64,000 bases of DNA from Sphingomonas ginkgonis (GCF_003970925.1 NZ_RWJF01000001.1:2536501-2600500), one strand, 5' to 3'; positions 51,075 to 60,467 are shown, counted from the stretch's first letter. The notes: a model not told the origin generated them from the sequence alone. Numbers and translations: made by a program.

Positions 51075-52408
51075 TGGTTACCCGTCCAGACCTTCACCTG
51101 CTGCTCGAGATAGCTCTGCGTCGCCTTGAGCGACGACATCCTCGAATCCAGCGTCCCGAACTGTTGCTCGAGCCGCGCCTTGTAGGCCGCCTCGCGCTCT
51201 TCCATCTTGGCCTGGTCGCTGGTGATCGAGGCCGACTCCTTGCTCAGCCGGCTGCTCAGTCCGGCGAGCAGCCCGTTGCTGGCGGTCGCACTGTCGTTGA
51301 GCTGCTGGATCGCCTTGGCGATGCCGAGATTGGCCGGGTCCGTCCCGGGCGAGAACAGCGCCCCGACCGCGTCGGGATGGCTCTTCAGCGCCGCCTCGAG
51401 CTTGGCCGTGTCCAGGCTGACCGTCCCGTCGCGGGTGGTCGCGAGGCCGATGTCGCCGAGCGTGCGAATGGTCGGGTCGCTGGTCAGGGTCGTGGCCAGC
51501 AGCCCCGACAGCTGCGCGTTGAACGAGCGCAGCGCGCCATCGCCGCCGGTAGCGGTTGTCGCCGACGCAACGTCCTTCTTGAGCGTGTTATAGACCGACA
51601 CGAAGTCCTGCACCGTCTGCCGCAACGCGTCGGTCGGGCGCGTGCTGGTGATCGCTACCGGCGTTCCCGGCGCTGCCTTGCGGAGCGTCAGGGTCACCCC
51701 CGCCAAGACGTCGGAGACGCTGTTGGCGGGGCGCGCATAGGCCACCCCGTCGAGCGTGAACTCGGCGTCCTGCGCTGCCTGGCCCAAGGTCATCGCGCCG
51801 GTGGTGAAGCCCTGCAGCCCGCTGTCCGAAGAGGTGAGCGTGAAGGCGTTCGCCGCGCCGCTCTGCCCGCGCAGCACCAGCCGAGCGCCTTTGGTGTCGC
51901 TGAGCACGCTGGCGGTCACCCCGGCGCCGCTCGCGTTGATCGCGGCGGCGAGCCCGTTGAGGCTGTCGTTCGACGCATCGAGGGTGATCGCATGGTCGGT
52001 CCCGCCGACGGTCAGCGTCATGCTGCCCTGGCCGAGCGACGCGGTCGCGTCCGCGACATAGGCCGAATAGCTGGTCTGCGCGCGCGCCAGCTGCCCGATT
52101 ACGATCTCGCTCGACAAGGCCCCGACCGGCGCCCCCGGCGCAGCGACCGCCGACAGCGCGGCGGGATCGGACGGGGTGGGCTGAGTCTGCAGCGTGCCGC
52201 CGGCGGCGAGACCGGTCAGCGAGGTGGCGAAGCTCTCGAGATCGGAGCGGGCCTGCGCGACCGCGCTGATCTTCGACTGCACGGCCTGCAGCCGCTGGGT
52301 GAACATCTGCGCCTTGGGCGTGCGCGAGGCGCTGGCGAGGTCGTCGACCAGCTTGGCGACGTCGAGACCCGACCCGCCTCCCAGGCTGCTGACGATGGAC
52401 GTAACCAT
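51071..52408 (-). CDS. fliD: FliD, filament cap protein
   Basis: 445 residues. N-terminal SSLGGGSGLDVAKLVDDLAS and the C-terminal coiled region LEQQFGTLDSRMSSLKATQS are typical, with FliD_C features such as VQDFVSVYNTLKKDVA. It caps the growing filament. ATG 52408 begins MVTSIVSSLGG and follows GGGAAGGGAAA; the longer open frame upstream is a shadow of flhB. A sigma-28 promoter precedes it. Confidence 0.93.
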   Translation of the reverse strand: MVTSIVSSLGGGSGLDVAKLVDDLASASRTPKAQMFTQRLQAVQSKISAVAQARSDLESFATSLTGLAAGGTLQTQPTPSDPAALSAVAAPGAPVGALSSEIVIGQLARAQTSYSAYVADATASLGQGSMTLTVGGTDHAITLDASNDSLNGLAAAINASGAGVTASVLSDTKGARLVLRGQSGAANAFTLTSSDSGLQGFTTGAMTLGQAAQDAEFTLDGVAYARPANSVSDVLAGVTLTLRKAAPGTPVAITSTRPTDALRQTVQDFVSVYNTLKKDVASATTATGGDGALRSFNAQLSGLLATTLTSDPTIRTLGDIGLATTRDGTVSLDTAKLEAALKSHPDAVGALFSPGTDPANLGIAKAIQQLNDSATASNGLLAGLSSRLSKESASITSDQAKMEEREAAYKARLEQQFGTLDSRMSSLKATQSYLEQQVKVWTGNQ

Positions 52409-52429
52409 GGGCGTTTCCCTTCCCTCAGT

Positions 52430-52456
52430 GAAACGGCAGCGGCGGCGCTTTCTTAA
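52430..52456 (-). promoter_or_regulatory. Sigma-28 (FliA) promoter of fliD-fliS
   Basis: Minus strand TTAA (52456-52453), 15 bases, GCCG (52437-52434) followed by TTTC. Spacing and the GCCGTTTC -10 box are identical to the flgM promoter; the -35 has one change (TTAA for TAAA). The -35 overlaps the TAA stop codon of flhB (52455-52453), as the flgM one overlaps the flgA stop. Confidence 0.75.
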
Positions 52457-52461
52457 GCGCC
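52444..52461. repeat. Hairpin GGCGCTT-TCTT-AAGCGCC at the flhB end
   Basis: A perfect 7-base stem with a 4-base loop covers the last codons and stop of flhB and lies inside the fliD sigma-28 promoter. It could end flhB transcription or simply be a DNA palindrome at the promoter. There is no T-run. Confidence 0.4.
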
Positions 52462-53586
52462 GAGCGGCCGGCCATTCTCGTCGAAGCGCCTGTTCTCGGG
52501 GACCAGCACCGAGGGCTGCTCGATGCCGTCGGCGAGCGACTGCTCGAGGCGGAAGACGAAGGCGAGCACGGTAGCGATTGCGAGGTAAAGGTCCTCCGCC
52601 ACCACCTGTCCCGCGCGCGAGGTGAAGTAGATGGCGCGGGTGAGCTGCGGATATTCGAGGATGGGGACCGACCCGTCCTTGGCCAGCGAGCGGATTGCCA
52701 GCGCCGTCTCGCCCCGCCCGCGCGCGACGACCAGCGGCGCGGCATCCTTCGTCGGGTCGTAGCGCAGCGCGATTGCGAAATGGGTCGGGTTGGTCAGCAC
52801 CACTGTCGCCTCGCGCACCGACTTGCGGGCCGATCCGCTCAGAACCTCGTGCTGGCGCTGGCGGACCATCCGCTTGAGTTCGGGCGAGCCTTCCGTCTGG
52901 CGGTGGTCCTCGCGGACCTCCTCCTTGGTCATCCGCAGCCGCCGGTTGCGCTGGAAGATTTCGGCCGGGACGTCGATCAGCGCGATCGCCAGCAGCCCGC
53001 CGGTGAGCGCCACCAGCGCGGTCCGGAACAGCAGTCCGATGCTCGCGGTCGAGCTGGCGATGTCGAGCGAGCCCAGACCGAACAGCGCGCGGACATGGTG
53101 GGCGATGAGCCAGTAGCCGATCCCGCCGAGCAGCCCGACCTTCGCCAGCGACTTGACCAGTTCGATCAGTCCCTGAGCGCTGAAGATCCGCTTCGCGCCC
53201 GCGAGCGGGTTGAGTCGGCTCGGCTTGAAGGCGAAGGCGCCGGCACGGAAGCCGAACGAGCCCATCAGCAGCGGCCCGGCCGCGGCGGCCGCCAGGCACA
53301 GCGCGAACAGGGCCGCGAGCGGAAGCGCGACCGGCACCAGCAGCCCGGCCAGCGAGCGAGCGGGATCGAAGTCGAGCAGCTCGGCCCGGCGGAAAGTAAG
53401 GCCGCGGGTCAAGAGGTCGCGGCAGCCGCCGACGAACAGCGGCCCCGCCAGCCACGCCCAGCCGGCACCGGCGGCGACCACCAGCGCGGTACCCAGCTCC
53501 TTGGACTTAAGGAGGTCGCCCTGCTTGACCGCCTCCTGCTTGCGCCGGGGGGTTGCGGCCTCGGTCTTCTCGCCCTCACCCGCCAT
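52453..53586 (-). CDS. flhB: FlhB, export-switch protein
   Basis: 377 residues: four membrane segments (about 30-50, 85-110, 145-165, 185-210) and a cytoplasmic domain with the self-cleaving NPTH motif at about 266-269 (VLTNPTHFAIALRY). FlhB changes export specificity from rod/hook to filament proteins together with FliK. It is the last gene of the fliE-flhB unit and overlaps fliR by 11 bases. Confidence 0.96.
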   Translation of the reverse strand: MAGEGEKTEAATPRRKQEAVKQGDLLKSKELGTALVVAAGAGWAWLAGPLFVGGCRDLLTRGLTFRRAELLDFDPARSLAGLLVPVALPLAALFALCLAAAAAGPLLMGSFGFRAGAFAFKPSRLNPLAGAKRIFSAQGLIELVKSLAKVGLLGGIGYWLIAHHVRALFGLGSLDIASSTASIGLLFRTALVALTGGLLAIALIDVPAEIFQRNRRLRMTKEEVREDHRQTEGSPELKRMVRQRQHEVLSGSARKSVREATVVLTNPTHFAIALRYDPTKDAAPLVVARGRGETALAIRSLAKDGSVPILEYPQLTRAIYFTSRAGQVVAEDLYLAIATVLAFVFRLEQSLADGIEQPSVLVPENRRFDENGRPLGA

Positions 53587-54352
53587 GAGCGATCCGGGCG
53601 GCCTCGGCGAGCCCCTGGTTGACCGCGGCGAGCGTCGCGTCGGCCATCAGCGGCGCGGTCATCGCGAGCAGGATCATGCCGGCGACCATCGCCGCGGGCA
53701 TGCCGACGCTGAACAGGTTGAGCGACGGTGCCGAGCGGCCGAGGATCCCCATGATCAGCTGGACCAGCACCAGCGCGGCGGTGACGGGGAGCGCGATCGT
53801 CAGCCCGGCGGCGAAGATCAGCCCGCCCAGGTTCGAAAGGCCGCCGAGCAGCTGCAGCGGCACCGGGCCGCCGGGCGGAAAGGCGGCGTAGCTCTCGATC
53901 ACGATGCGAGCGAACAGCAGGTGCCCGTCGCTGGCCAGGAAGAGGAAGGTCGCGACCAGCGTCAGCAGGTGGCCGATCGCCGAGCTCGATTGCCCGCTCA
54001 TCGGGTTGACCATCGAGGCGAAGCCGATCCCCATCGCATTGCTGATCGCCTCGCCCGCCACCAGCGCGGCGGCGAAGCCGAGCTGCACCGCGAAGCCCAT
54101 CCCCAGCCCGATCACGATCTCGCCCAGCGCGAGGAACAGGCCGGGGAGCGACAGCAGCCCCTCCGCCGGCAGGTGCAGCCCGGACAGCTGCACCGCGGGG
54201 ATTCCGATCGCCAGCGAGATCACCAGCCGCAGCTGCATCGGCACTTGCGGCGATCCCGTCAGCGGCGCCGCGAAGAAGGCCGCGCCGGGCCTCAGCATCG
54301 CCACCAGCCACAGCAGCAGCTGCGGCTCGAGCGCCGCGAACGATGCCGGCAT
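53576..54352 (-). CDS. fliR: FliR, flagellar export membrane protein
   Basis: 258 residues with about six membrane segments and the family block GLGMGFAVQLGFAAALVAGE. Forms the export gate with FliP and FliQ. ATG 54352 overlaps the fliQ stop by one base; the open frame further upstream is a shadow of fliQ. Confidence 0.94.
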   Translation of the reverse strand: MPASFAALEPQLLLWLVAMLRPGAAFFAAPLTGSPQVPMQLRLVISLAIGIPAVQLSGLHLPAEGLLSLPGLFLALGEIVIGLGMGFAVQLGFAAALVAGEAISNAMGIGFASMVNPMSGQSSSAIGHLLTLVATFLFLASDGHLLFARIVIESYAAFPPGGPVPLQLLGGLSNLGGLIFAAGLTIALPVTAALVLVQLIMGILGRSAPSLNLFSVGMPAAMVAGMILLAMTAPLMADATLAAVNQGLAEAARIAHGG

Positions 54353-54621
54353 CAGCGCGCCACGTCGGGGATCCGGGCGAACATCTCCCGCGTGAAGTCG
54401 GTCAGAAGCACCATGATGCTGCCTCCGAACAGCGCGAGGCAGACCGCAACGACGATCAGCTTGGGAATGAAGCTCAGCGTCTGCTCGTTGATCGACGTCG
54501 CGGCCTGGACCATGCCGAGCAGCACGCCGGCGACCAGCGCCGGGATGAGGATCGGCGCGCTCGCCAGCGCGAGGATCCATAGCGCGTGCTGGGCGATCCC
54601 GATATATTCGTCCGCGCCCAT
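54352..54621 (-). CDS. fliQ: FliQ, flagellar export membrane protein
   Basis: 89 residues, two membrane helices (about 15-38 and 52-74) with the family pattern LVAGVLLGMVQAATSINEQT and LSFIPKLIVV. Normal length for FliQ. Lies between fliP (2-base gap) and fliR (1-base overlap). Confidence 0.95.
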   Translation of the reverse strand: MGADEYIGIAQHALWILALASAPILIPALVAGVLLGMVQAATSINEQTLSFIPKLIVVAVCLALFGGSIMVLLTDFTREMFARIPDVAR

Positions 54622-54623
54622 GG

Positions 54624-55292
54624 TCAGCTTCCTGCGAAGGAGGCCGCGAGCGACCCCATGGTCAGCGCCCAGCCGTCGACCAGGACGAACAGCAGCAGCT
54701 TGAACGGCATCGACACGATGGTCGGGGAGAGCATCATCATGCCCAGCGACATCAGCGCCGAGGCGACGATCAGGTCGATGATCAGGAACGGCAGGAAGAT
54801 GAGGAAGCCGATCTGGAACGCCGTCTTGAGCTCGCTGGTCGCATAGGCCGGAAGCAGGATCGAGAAGGGCACGTCGGCCGGCGCGTTGAACTTGGGCGCC
54901 TTGGCGATGTCGGCGAACATCGCGAGGTCGGCCTTGCGGGTCTGCGCCATCATGAAGGCGTGCAGCGGCACCCCGGCGCGCTGGATCGCCGCGTCGACCG
55001 CGATCTCCTTGCGGCTGTAGGGCTCGACCGCGGTCTTGTTGATGGTCGAGAGCACCGGCTGCATCACGAACAGGGTCAGGAACAGGCTGAGGCCGACCAG
55101 CACCTGATTGGGCGGGGTCTGCTGCAGCCCGAGCGCTTGGCGAAGGATCGACAGGACGATGATGATCCGCGTGAAGCTGGTCATCATCAGCACCAGCGAC
55201 GGCAGCACCGTCAGCAGGCTCATCAGCAACAGGAGCTGCAGCGGAAGCGCCAGCCCCTGGCTCCCGGCGGCGCCGTTCAGAAGCTCACCCAT
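54624..55292 (-). CDS. fliP: FliP, flagellar export membrane protein
   Basis: 222 residues with four membrane segments and FliP signatures ([59 protein letters not shown]). The long cleavable leader of enteric FliP is not evident. It overlaps fliO by 8 bases. Confidence 0.95.
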   Translation of the reverse strand: MGELLNGAAGSQGLALPLQLLLLMSLLTVLPSLVLMMTSFTRIIIVLSILRQALGLQQTPPNQVLVGLSLFLTLFVMQPVLSTINKTAVEPYSRKEIAVDAAIQRAGVPLHAFMMAQTRKADLAMFADIAKAPKFNAPADVPFSILLPAYATSELKTAFQIGFLIFLPFLIIDLIVASALMSLGMMMLSPTIVSMPFKLLLFVLVDGWALTMGSLAASFAGS

Positions 55293-55554
55293 CGATGAAT
55301 TCCGCGCGCGCTTCCGTCAGCAGCGTGACCTGCCCGCGAGTGACCGCGACGAGCAGCTCGCGGTCGTCGAAGCTGACTACCGCTAGCTTGCTCCCGGTGC
55401 CCAGCGGGACCGCGTCGATCAGCCGCACCGGGCGCTCCTGGACTCGGCCGACCGGCAGGCCGAGCTGGACCCGCTTCCACAGCCACAGGCTTGCCCAGGC
55501 CAGTCCGCCGACCAGCGGCAGGAGGATTACCAGCTTCAGAAAATAGATACCCAT
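55285..55554 (-). CDS. fliO: FliO, export-gate assembly protein
   Basis: 89 residues with one membrane span (about 5-25) and a small cytoplasmic domain ([34 protein letters not shown]). FliO helps assemble FliP rings. ATG 55554 is one base past the fliN stop; the longer open frame upstream is fliN shadow. Sequence is poorly conserved across species, so position is part of the evidence. Confidence 0.85.
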   Translation of the reverse strand: MGIYFLKLVILLPLVGGLAWASLWLWKRVQLGLPVGRVQERPVRLIDAVPLGTGSKLAVVSFDDRELLVAVTRGQVTLLTEARAEFIDG

Positions 55555-55555
55555 G

Positions 55556-55909
55556 TCAGGCGGCGCGCCGGTCCGGGGTGCCGCGATCGGCCGAGCGGCG
55601 GTCCGCGCCGCTCCGCGCATCGACGATCTCGGCGATCCGGATGCCGTAGCGCCCGTCCACCGCAACCACCTCGCCGCGCGCGATCAGCTTGCCGTTGGCG
55701 AGGATGTCGAGCAGCGCGTCGGCCTCGCGGTCGAGCTCGACCACGCTGCCCTTGGTCAGCCCGAGCAGATCGGTCAGCGTCAGCGAGGCCGATCCGACCT
55801 CGACGGTGATGCGCAGGCTGACGTCCGCCAGCAATTCGAAATTCTGCTCGCGGGCACCCGCCTGCGGCTCGAGGTCGGTCGTGCCCGGCACGATCGTGAC
55901 GTCGCTCAT
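55556..55909 (-). CDS. fliN: FliN, flagellar switch protein
   Basis: 117 residues with the SpoA fold: FELLADVSLRITVEVGSASL, LTDLLGLTKGSVVELDREAD and LIARGEVVAVDGRYGIRIAE. Forms the C-ring with FliM and FliG and binds FliH. The charged RRSADRGTPDRR tail is unusual but short. Starts 14 bases after fliM. Confidence 0.94.
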   Translation of the reverse strand: MSDVTIVPGTTDLEPQAGAREQNFELLADVSLRITVEVGSASLTLTDLLGLTKGSVVELDREADALLDILANGKLIARGEVVAVDGRYGIRIAEIVDARSGADRRSADRGTPDRRAA

Positions 55910-55923
55910 GTCCTGGTCCTTGT

Positions 55924-56763
55924 TCAGAATTGGTCGATGCAGATGGCGGCGCGGTCATTCGACTCCCCCGCGCTGCCGCGGGCGAGGCGAAGGCCTACGA
56001 CCTCGAGGTCGATCTGCGCGGGAAGGCTGACCGGGATGATGTCGCCCGGCTTGAGGCTCATCAGCCGAGTCAGCGCCAGCTCGGGACGGGCGAAGACGGC
56101 ACGGACGCTGAACGGCACGGCGAGCGCCCGCTCGGTCAGGCGGGCCTGCCACTCGGCGTCGCCGTCGCTCTCCCCGGCATCGGCGCCCGCCACCGACGGT
56201 AGCGCCGCGAGCAGCGCCAGAGGATAGTGTAGCGCCAGCTCGACACTCGCGCCCTCGCCCCAGCCGATGGTGAAGGCCTGCACCGCCGCGGGTCCGTCGC
56301 TCGCCGCGCCCGTCTCGTCGAGCGCCGCGCCCGTCAGTCCCAGCGGCAGCCACGCGGCGGGCAACAGCTCGGCAAGCGCCGCAGCGATTCGAGTGACGAA
56401 GCGGTTCTCGGCCGCCGACAGCTGGTCGCGGCCCGCGTCGGACTCGCCGTCGCCGCCATAGTGGAGGTCGACCAGCCGGACGACCGTCCCGCGCGCCAGC
56501 GCGATCGCGATCGTCCCGCCGAGCGCGTCGACCCGGACGTGCCGGAGCACCGCGTCGGCATCGACGCGGCCGCCCTCGCTGCGCAGCGGAGCGGCGGTGA
56601 CAGTGGCCGAAGTCCCGATCAGCCCGCCGAACAGCTCAGCAAGACCGCGTGTCAGCCGCTCGCCGACCCGGTCGAGCCCGGCATGACCCGCTTCAGGCGC
56701 CGCGGGCGCGCTGCGGATCAGGCTGGCGGGAACGACGGTCCGGTGCGCGGCGACGAGGCTCAC
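55924..56763 (-). CDS. fliM: FliM, flagellar switch protein (divergent, no CheY-binding motif)
   Basis: 279 residues, shorter than the usual 330. The C-terminal SpoA part (FARPELALTRLMSLKPGDIIPVSL, IDLEVVGLRLARG) and the position between fliL and fliN identify it. The N-terminal LSQ-E-IDALL motif that binds phospho-CheY is absent (it begins MSLVAAHRTVVPASLIRSAP), and the middle CheC-like domain is divergent. The C-ring may thus respond to CheY differently or not at all. ATG overlaps fliL by four bases. Confidence 0.85.
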   Translation of the reverse strand: MSLVAAHRTVVPASLIRSAPAAPEAGHAGLDRVGERLTRGLAELFGGLIGTSATVTAAPLRSEGGRVDADAVLRHVRVDALGGTIAIALARGTVVRLVDLHYGGDGESDAGRDQLSAAENRFVTRIAAALAELLPAAWLPLGLTGAALDETGAASDGPAAVQAFTIGWGEGASVELALHYPLALLAALPSVAGADAGESDGDAEWQARLTERALAVPFSVRAVFARPELALTRLMSLKPGDIIPVSLPAQIDLEVVGLRLARGSAGESNDRAAICIDQF

Positions 56764-57374
56764 TGGATCACCAGGCTGGTAAAGTAGACATTGTCGATGC
56801 CGCCGAACCCTTCCTTGTCGCGCAGCACCTTGTTGGTCGACTGGGTCAGCTCGCGCTGCAGCGCCTGCTTGCCGCGTCCGGTGGCGAGCACATTGGGGTC
56901 CTGCTCGGCGAGCACCATCAACGCGGCGGAGCGGATCGCCACCGTCTGGCGCTTCAGGTTCTCGACCACGCGATGGTCGTAGTAGGTGGCGAAGCTCAGC
57001 CCGACCTGGATGATCCCGCCGTTGGCGAGGTTGGCGGTGAACGGCTGCTCTAGCGGAACGTAGGTCACGTCATATTTGCGCGGATCGACCGGCACATTGT
57101 CGCTGGTGACCGAGACGGTGCCGATCTTGGGCGCGGGTTCCTTGCTCTCACCGCCCTCGCCTTCCGAGCTGGCCTCGGGCACGTCGCCGCGAACCACCAG
57201 CTTGGGCCGGTTCGGGTCCTCGGCCGGTCCCGCGGGCGACATCAGGCGCGAGGCATAGACCCCCGCTCCCGCGCCGCCGCCGAGCAGCACGAACGCACCG
57301 CCGCCGATCAGCAGCATCTTCATCTTGCCGCGCTTCTTGGGCGGGGTCGTCTCGGGGGTCTTCTTGCTGGACAT
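56760..57374 (-). CDS. fliL: FliL, stator-associated membrane protein
   Basis: 204 residues: a Lys-rich cytoplasmic start (TPPKKRGKMKM), one membrane span at about 25-47 and a periplasmic SPFH-like domain (VPLEQPFTANLANGGIIQVG, LSFATYYDHRVVENLKRQ, FTSLVIQ end). It surrounds MotA and supports stator function. ATG 57374 was chosen after comparison with the family; a much longer open frame upstream is shadow of fliK. Confidence 0.92.
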   Translation of the reverse strand: MSSKKTPETTPPKKRGKMKMLLIGGGAFVLLGGGAGAGVYASRLMSPAGPAEDPNRPKLVVRGDVPEASSEGEGGESKEPAPKIGTVSVTSDNVPVDPRKYDVTYVPLEQPFTANLANGGIIQVGLSFATYYDHRVVENLKRQTVAIRSAALMVLAEQDPNVLATGRGKQALQRELTQSTNKVLRDKEGFGGIDNVYFTSLVIQ

Positions 57375-57391
57375 GGTGGCTTCCTTGGCAG

Positions 57392-58720
57392 TCAGGCGTA
57401 GCGGCCGGCGGGCCGCTGCTGGTCGGTGTCGCGCTCGGGGTTGGCGCCGGGCACGGCGACCTCGATGCGGACGGGCGGCGGCGAAGCGGCGCGCTCCTGG
57501 CGCTGCCGGTCGGTCCCTCCCTGCTCGAGCATCACCGAGGTCGCGGCGACCTTGAGGCCGCTCGCGCGCAGGTCGTCGCCGAGCTGCTGCTGCGCCTGGG
57601 CAACGGTCGAATGGCTCTGCGCCGTCTCGGTCTTGATGCTGACCGACATGCCGGCCTCGCCCGCGTGCAGCCGCACCTCGAGCGGGCCGAGCTGATCGGC
57701 GGCGAGGCGGAACGCGGCCCGGCCGCTCGCGCCCGAAATCTCGGCGATGTCGCGCACCAGAGCGTCGAGCTGGTGGAGCGCGGTGCCGTTCTCGGCGAGC
57801 GCCTTGTCGACCTGGACGGGCAGCGGCACCGCGGCGGGCGCCGCGACCTTGTCCGCCGCCGGCGCCGGCACCGGCGCGTCGGGCGGGAGCAGCGGCGCGA
57901 GATCGGTCGCGGGCAGCAGGTGCGATAGCGGGTGGCTGCCGAGCGGGGCAACGGCACCTTTCTCCTCGCCGCCGGCCGCGTCCGAGGTCGCGCGCGCCGG
58001 TCGGGCGGTCGGCAGCATGGCCGACGCCTGCTGGGCAGCCATCGCCGGCAGCGTGGGCGCGGTCGCGATCGGCGTGGAGCCAGGAGCTGGCGCCTCGGCA
58101 GTCGGCGAAGCCGCGGGAGTGGGTTTCGGCGATGCGGCGAACGCCCCCACCGCAGCCAGCGTCTGCTGGAGCGTCAGCAATGCCGCCGGGCTTGGCTGCG
58201 CGGCCGCCGAAGCTTCTTCGTCGGAGCGGGAGACGGCCGAGCGGGCGAGGCGGACAGGCCGGCTCGCTGCGAGGGTGAAGCTCGTCCGTCCCCTGATCGC
58301 CACCAGTGCCGCTCCGGCAGGTGCGCTCGCATCGGGGTTGCTCGGAGCACCAGACTGTTCGACTGGCTGCCGCAACGCCTCTGGGGTGACCGGAGCGCCG
58401 GCAACCGGGGCGGCGGTCACGGCCGGCTGACCGGTTGCGGTCGCAACAGAAGCCGTGGCTTCCGGGAAGGTCGCGGCCGCTGCCGCAGCGTCGACGGGCG
58501 CGGCCGCGTTGATCGCCGGGCTCGCCGCGTCCGGCGCAGCCGCCGCCACGGTCGCTACCATGTCGCCAAGCACGGGCGCAGGCGCGCCGGCCTGGGTGGC
58601 CGCAGGCGCGACCGCCGACAGCAGCGCCGAGAAGTCGACGCCCGAAGCCGCCGCGCCGCCGGCAGAACCGGTCGCGACGGTCGCCGGGTCCAGCGCGCTC
58701 GTCGCCGCAAGCGAGATCAT
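57392..58720 (-). CDS. fliK: FliK, hook-length control protein
   Basis: 442 residues, Ala/Pro-rich and low in complexity except for the C-terminal Flg_hook domain (QLGPLEVRLHAGEAGMSVSI, AQAQQQLGDDLRASGL) at about 330-400. FliK measures the hook and triggers the FlhB switch. ATG overlaps fliJ by four bases. Confidence 0.9.
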   Translation of the reverse strand: MISLAATSALDPATVATGSAGGAAASGVDFSALLSAVAPAATQAGAPAPVLGDMVATVAAAAPDAASPAINAAAPVDAAAAAATFPEATASVATATGQPAVTAAPVAGAPVTPEALRQPVEQSGAPSNPDASAPAGAALVAIRGRTSFTLAASRPVRLARSAVSRSDEEASAAAQPSPAALLTLQQTLAAVGAFAASPKPTPAASPTAEAPAPGSTPIATAPTLPAMAAQQASAMLPTARPARATSDAAGGEEKGAVAPLGSHPLSHLLPATDLAPLLPPDAPVPAPAADKVAAPAAVPLPVQVDKALAENGTALHQLDALVRDIAEISGASGRAAFRLAADQLGPLEVRLHAGEAGMSVSIKTETAQSHSTVAQAQQQLGDDLRASGLKVAATSVMLEQGGTDRQRQERAASPPPVRIEVAVPGANPERDTDQQRPAGRYA

Positions 58721-59139
58721 GCGCGCCTCCGCTTGACGAACCTGGCAGGACGGTCGGCGTCGGCACGCAGCGCCGCCGCGCTCTCCTCGCCCGCCGCGGC
58801 CTTGTCGCGCAGCCGCTCGGCCCCATCCTCGCGGGTGCGCGCCGCCAGCCGCGCCGCGGCGGCCTGCTCGTGGTGCGCCTCGGCGTCTCGTATCGGGTGG
58901 CTGAGCTCGCGCTCGGCCCGGACCAGCCGCGCCTTCATCTCGGCCATCGCGCGGAGCGACTGGCCGCTGCTCGTCCCCACCACCGGGTCGAGCCCGGCAC
59001 GCAGGTCCTCAAGCCGCCGCGCGACCCCGAGCAGCTCGGCGATCCGGCGCTCGGCGGCAAGCTGCCGGACGGTGGCGACCCGATGCTCGACTGCGCGGAC
59101 CCGGAGCACCCTGGCGCAGCGCTGCGACAGCCGGCTCAT
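58717..59139 (-). CDS. fliJ: FliJ, flagellar export chaperone
   Basis: 140 residues, almost wholly coiled coil (RVRAVEHRVATVRQLAAERR, MAEMKARLVRAERELSH). Located after fliI with an ATGA overlap, as in most flagellar operons. It works with FliI and FlhA in export. Sequence identity to FliJ is low by nature; call rests on size, coil and place. Confidence 0.83.
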   Translation of the reverse strand: MSRLSQRCARVLRVRAVEHRVATVRQLAAERRIAELLGVARRLEDLRAGLDPVVGTSSGQSLRAMAEMKARLVRAERELSHPIRDAEAHHEQAAAARLAARTREDGAERLRDKAAAGEESAAALRADADRPARFVKRRRA

Positions 59140-60467
59140 GCGCCGAACCCATTGACCAGCGCGGCACGCGCGGCGTCCAGCGTCGCTCGCTCGGCGGGGC
59201 TCTGGCGGAGGAAGCCGAGCATCGCCTCGCGCCGCGCGATCGCCTCGTCGAGCACCGGGTCGTTGCCAGGCGCGTAAGCACCCATCAGCAGCAGGTCGCG
59301 GTTCTCCTCGTAGCTCGACCAGAGGCGGCGGAAGCGGACCGCGGCGACCAGGTGGGCGGTGTCGGTCACATCGGGCATGGTGCGCGACAGCGAGCGGGCG
59401 ATGTCGATTGCCGGGAACACGCCCTGCTCGGCCAGCGCACGCGACAGGATGATGTGCCCGTCGACGATCGCCCGAGCGGCGTCCACCACCGGGTCCTCGG
59501 TATCGCCGCCGTCGGCCAGTACCGTGTAGACCGCCGTGATCGAGCCCCCGCTCTCGCGGTCGGCGCCCGCGCGCTCGACCAGCCGCGGGATCAGCCCCAG
59601 CGCCGAGGGCGGATAGCCCTTCATGGTCGGCGGCTCGCCCAGCCCCAGCCCGATCTCGCGCTGCGCATGGGCGACGCGGGTCAGGCTGTCGAGCAGCAGG
59701 AAGACGCGCTTGCCCTCCGACCGGAACTGCTCGGCGATGGCGGTCGCGCGCATCGCCGCGCGAATGCGGAGCAGCGGCGAATGATCGGCGGGAACCGCGA
59801 CGACCACGCTCCGCTCGCGCAGCGCGCCGTTGATCTTGGTTTCGACGAAGTCGCTGACCTCGCGGCTGCGCTCGCCGATCAGCCCGACGACAACCACGTC
59901 GGCGTCGACCCCGGCGAGCATCTGCCCCATCAGCACCGACTTGCCGACGCCCGACCCGGCGATGATCGCCACACGCTGGCCCACCCCGACGGTCAGCAGC
60001 GCGTTGACGGCGCGGACGCCGACATCGAGCGGGCGGGTGACCCGGCTGCGGATCAGCGGATTGACCCGGCGACCGGCGAGCGGCCAGCTCGAGCGGCTGA
60101 CGATCGGCCCGCGGCCGTCGAGCGGGTGGCCGTGCGCGTCGATGATCCGGCCGAGCAGCGCCGGTCCGCACTGGGCCTGTCCGCCGTGGCCGTCGGGCTC
60201 GACCCGGCTGCCGGCGGAAACCGGCGCGTCTGTGTCGAACGGGAGGATCAGGCTGCGCTCGCCATGGAAGCCGACGACCTCGCCGCGCAGCAGGCTCTGG
60301 CCCGCGCCGCGGACCAGCACCGCGGTCCCGAGCGGATGCGCGAAGCCCTCCGCCTCGAGCATCGATCCTTCGTGCGCGACCAGCCGGCCGACGCGCCGCG
60401 GCGGCACCGCGAAGAGGGTCGCGGGATCGAGCACGGTGCGTGCCGACTGGACCAGGCGGCCGCTCAC
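59136..60467 (-). CDS. fliI: FliI, flagellar export ATPase
   Basis: 443 residues. Walker A AGSGVGKS at 170-177, Walker B FLLLDSLTRVAHAQREIG, and the flagellar/type III ATPase block GLGEPPTMKGYPPSALGLIP and GGSITAVYTVLADGGD. It hydrolyses ATP to prepare export substrates. Start is GTG in a GTGA overlap with fliH, giving the expected length; an in-frame ATG 24 codons earlier lies inside fliH. Confidence 0.95.
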   Translation of the reverse strand: MSGRLVQSARTVLDPATLFAVPPRRVGRLVAHEGSMLEAEGFAHPLGTAVLVRGAGQSLLRGEVVGFHGERSLILPFDTDAPVSAGSRVEPDGHGGQAQCGPALLGRIIDAHGHPLDGRGPIVSRSSWPLAGRRVNPLIRSRVTRPLDVGVRAVNALLTVGVGQRVAIIAGSGVGKSVLMGQMLAGVDADVVVVGLIGERSREVSDFVETKINGALRERSVVVAVPADHSPLLRIRAAMRATAIAEQFRSEGKRVFLLLDSLTRVAHAQREIGLGLGEPPTMKGYPPSALGLIPRLVERAGADRESGGSITAVYTVLADGGDTEDPVVDAARAIVDGHIILSRALAEQGVFPAIDIARSLSRTMPDVTDTAHLVAAVRFRRLWSSYEENRDLLLMGAYAPGNDPVLDEAIARREAMLGFLRQSPAERATLDAARAALVNGFGA

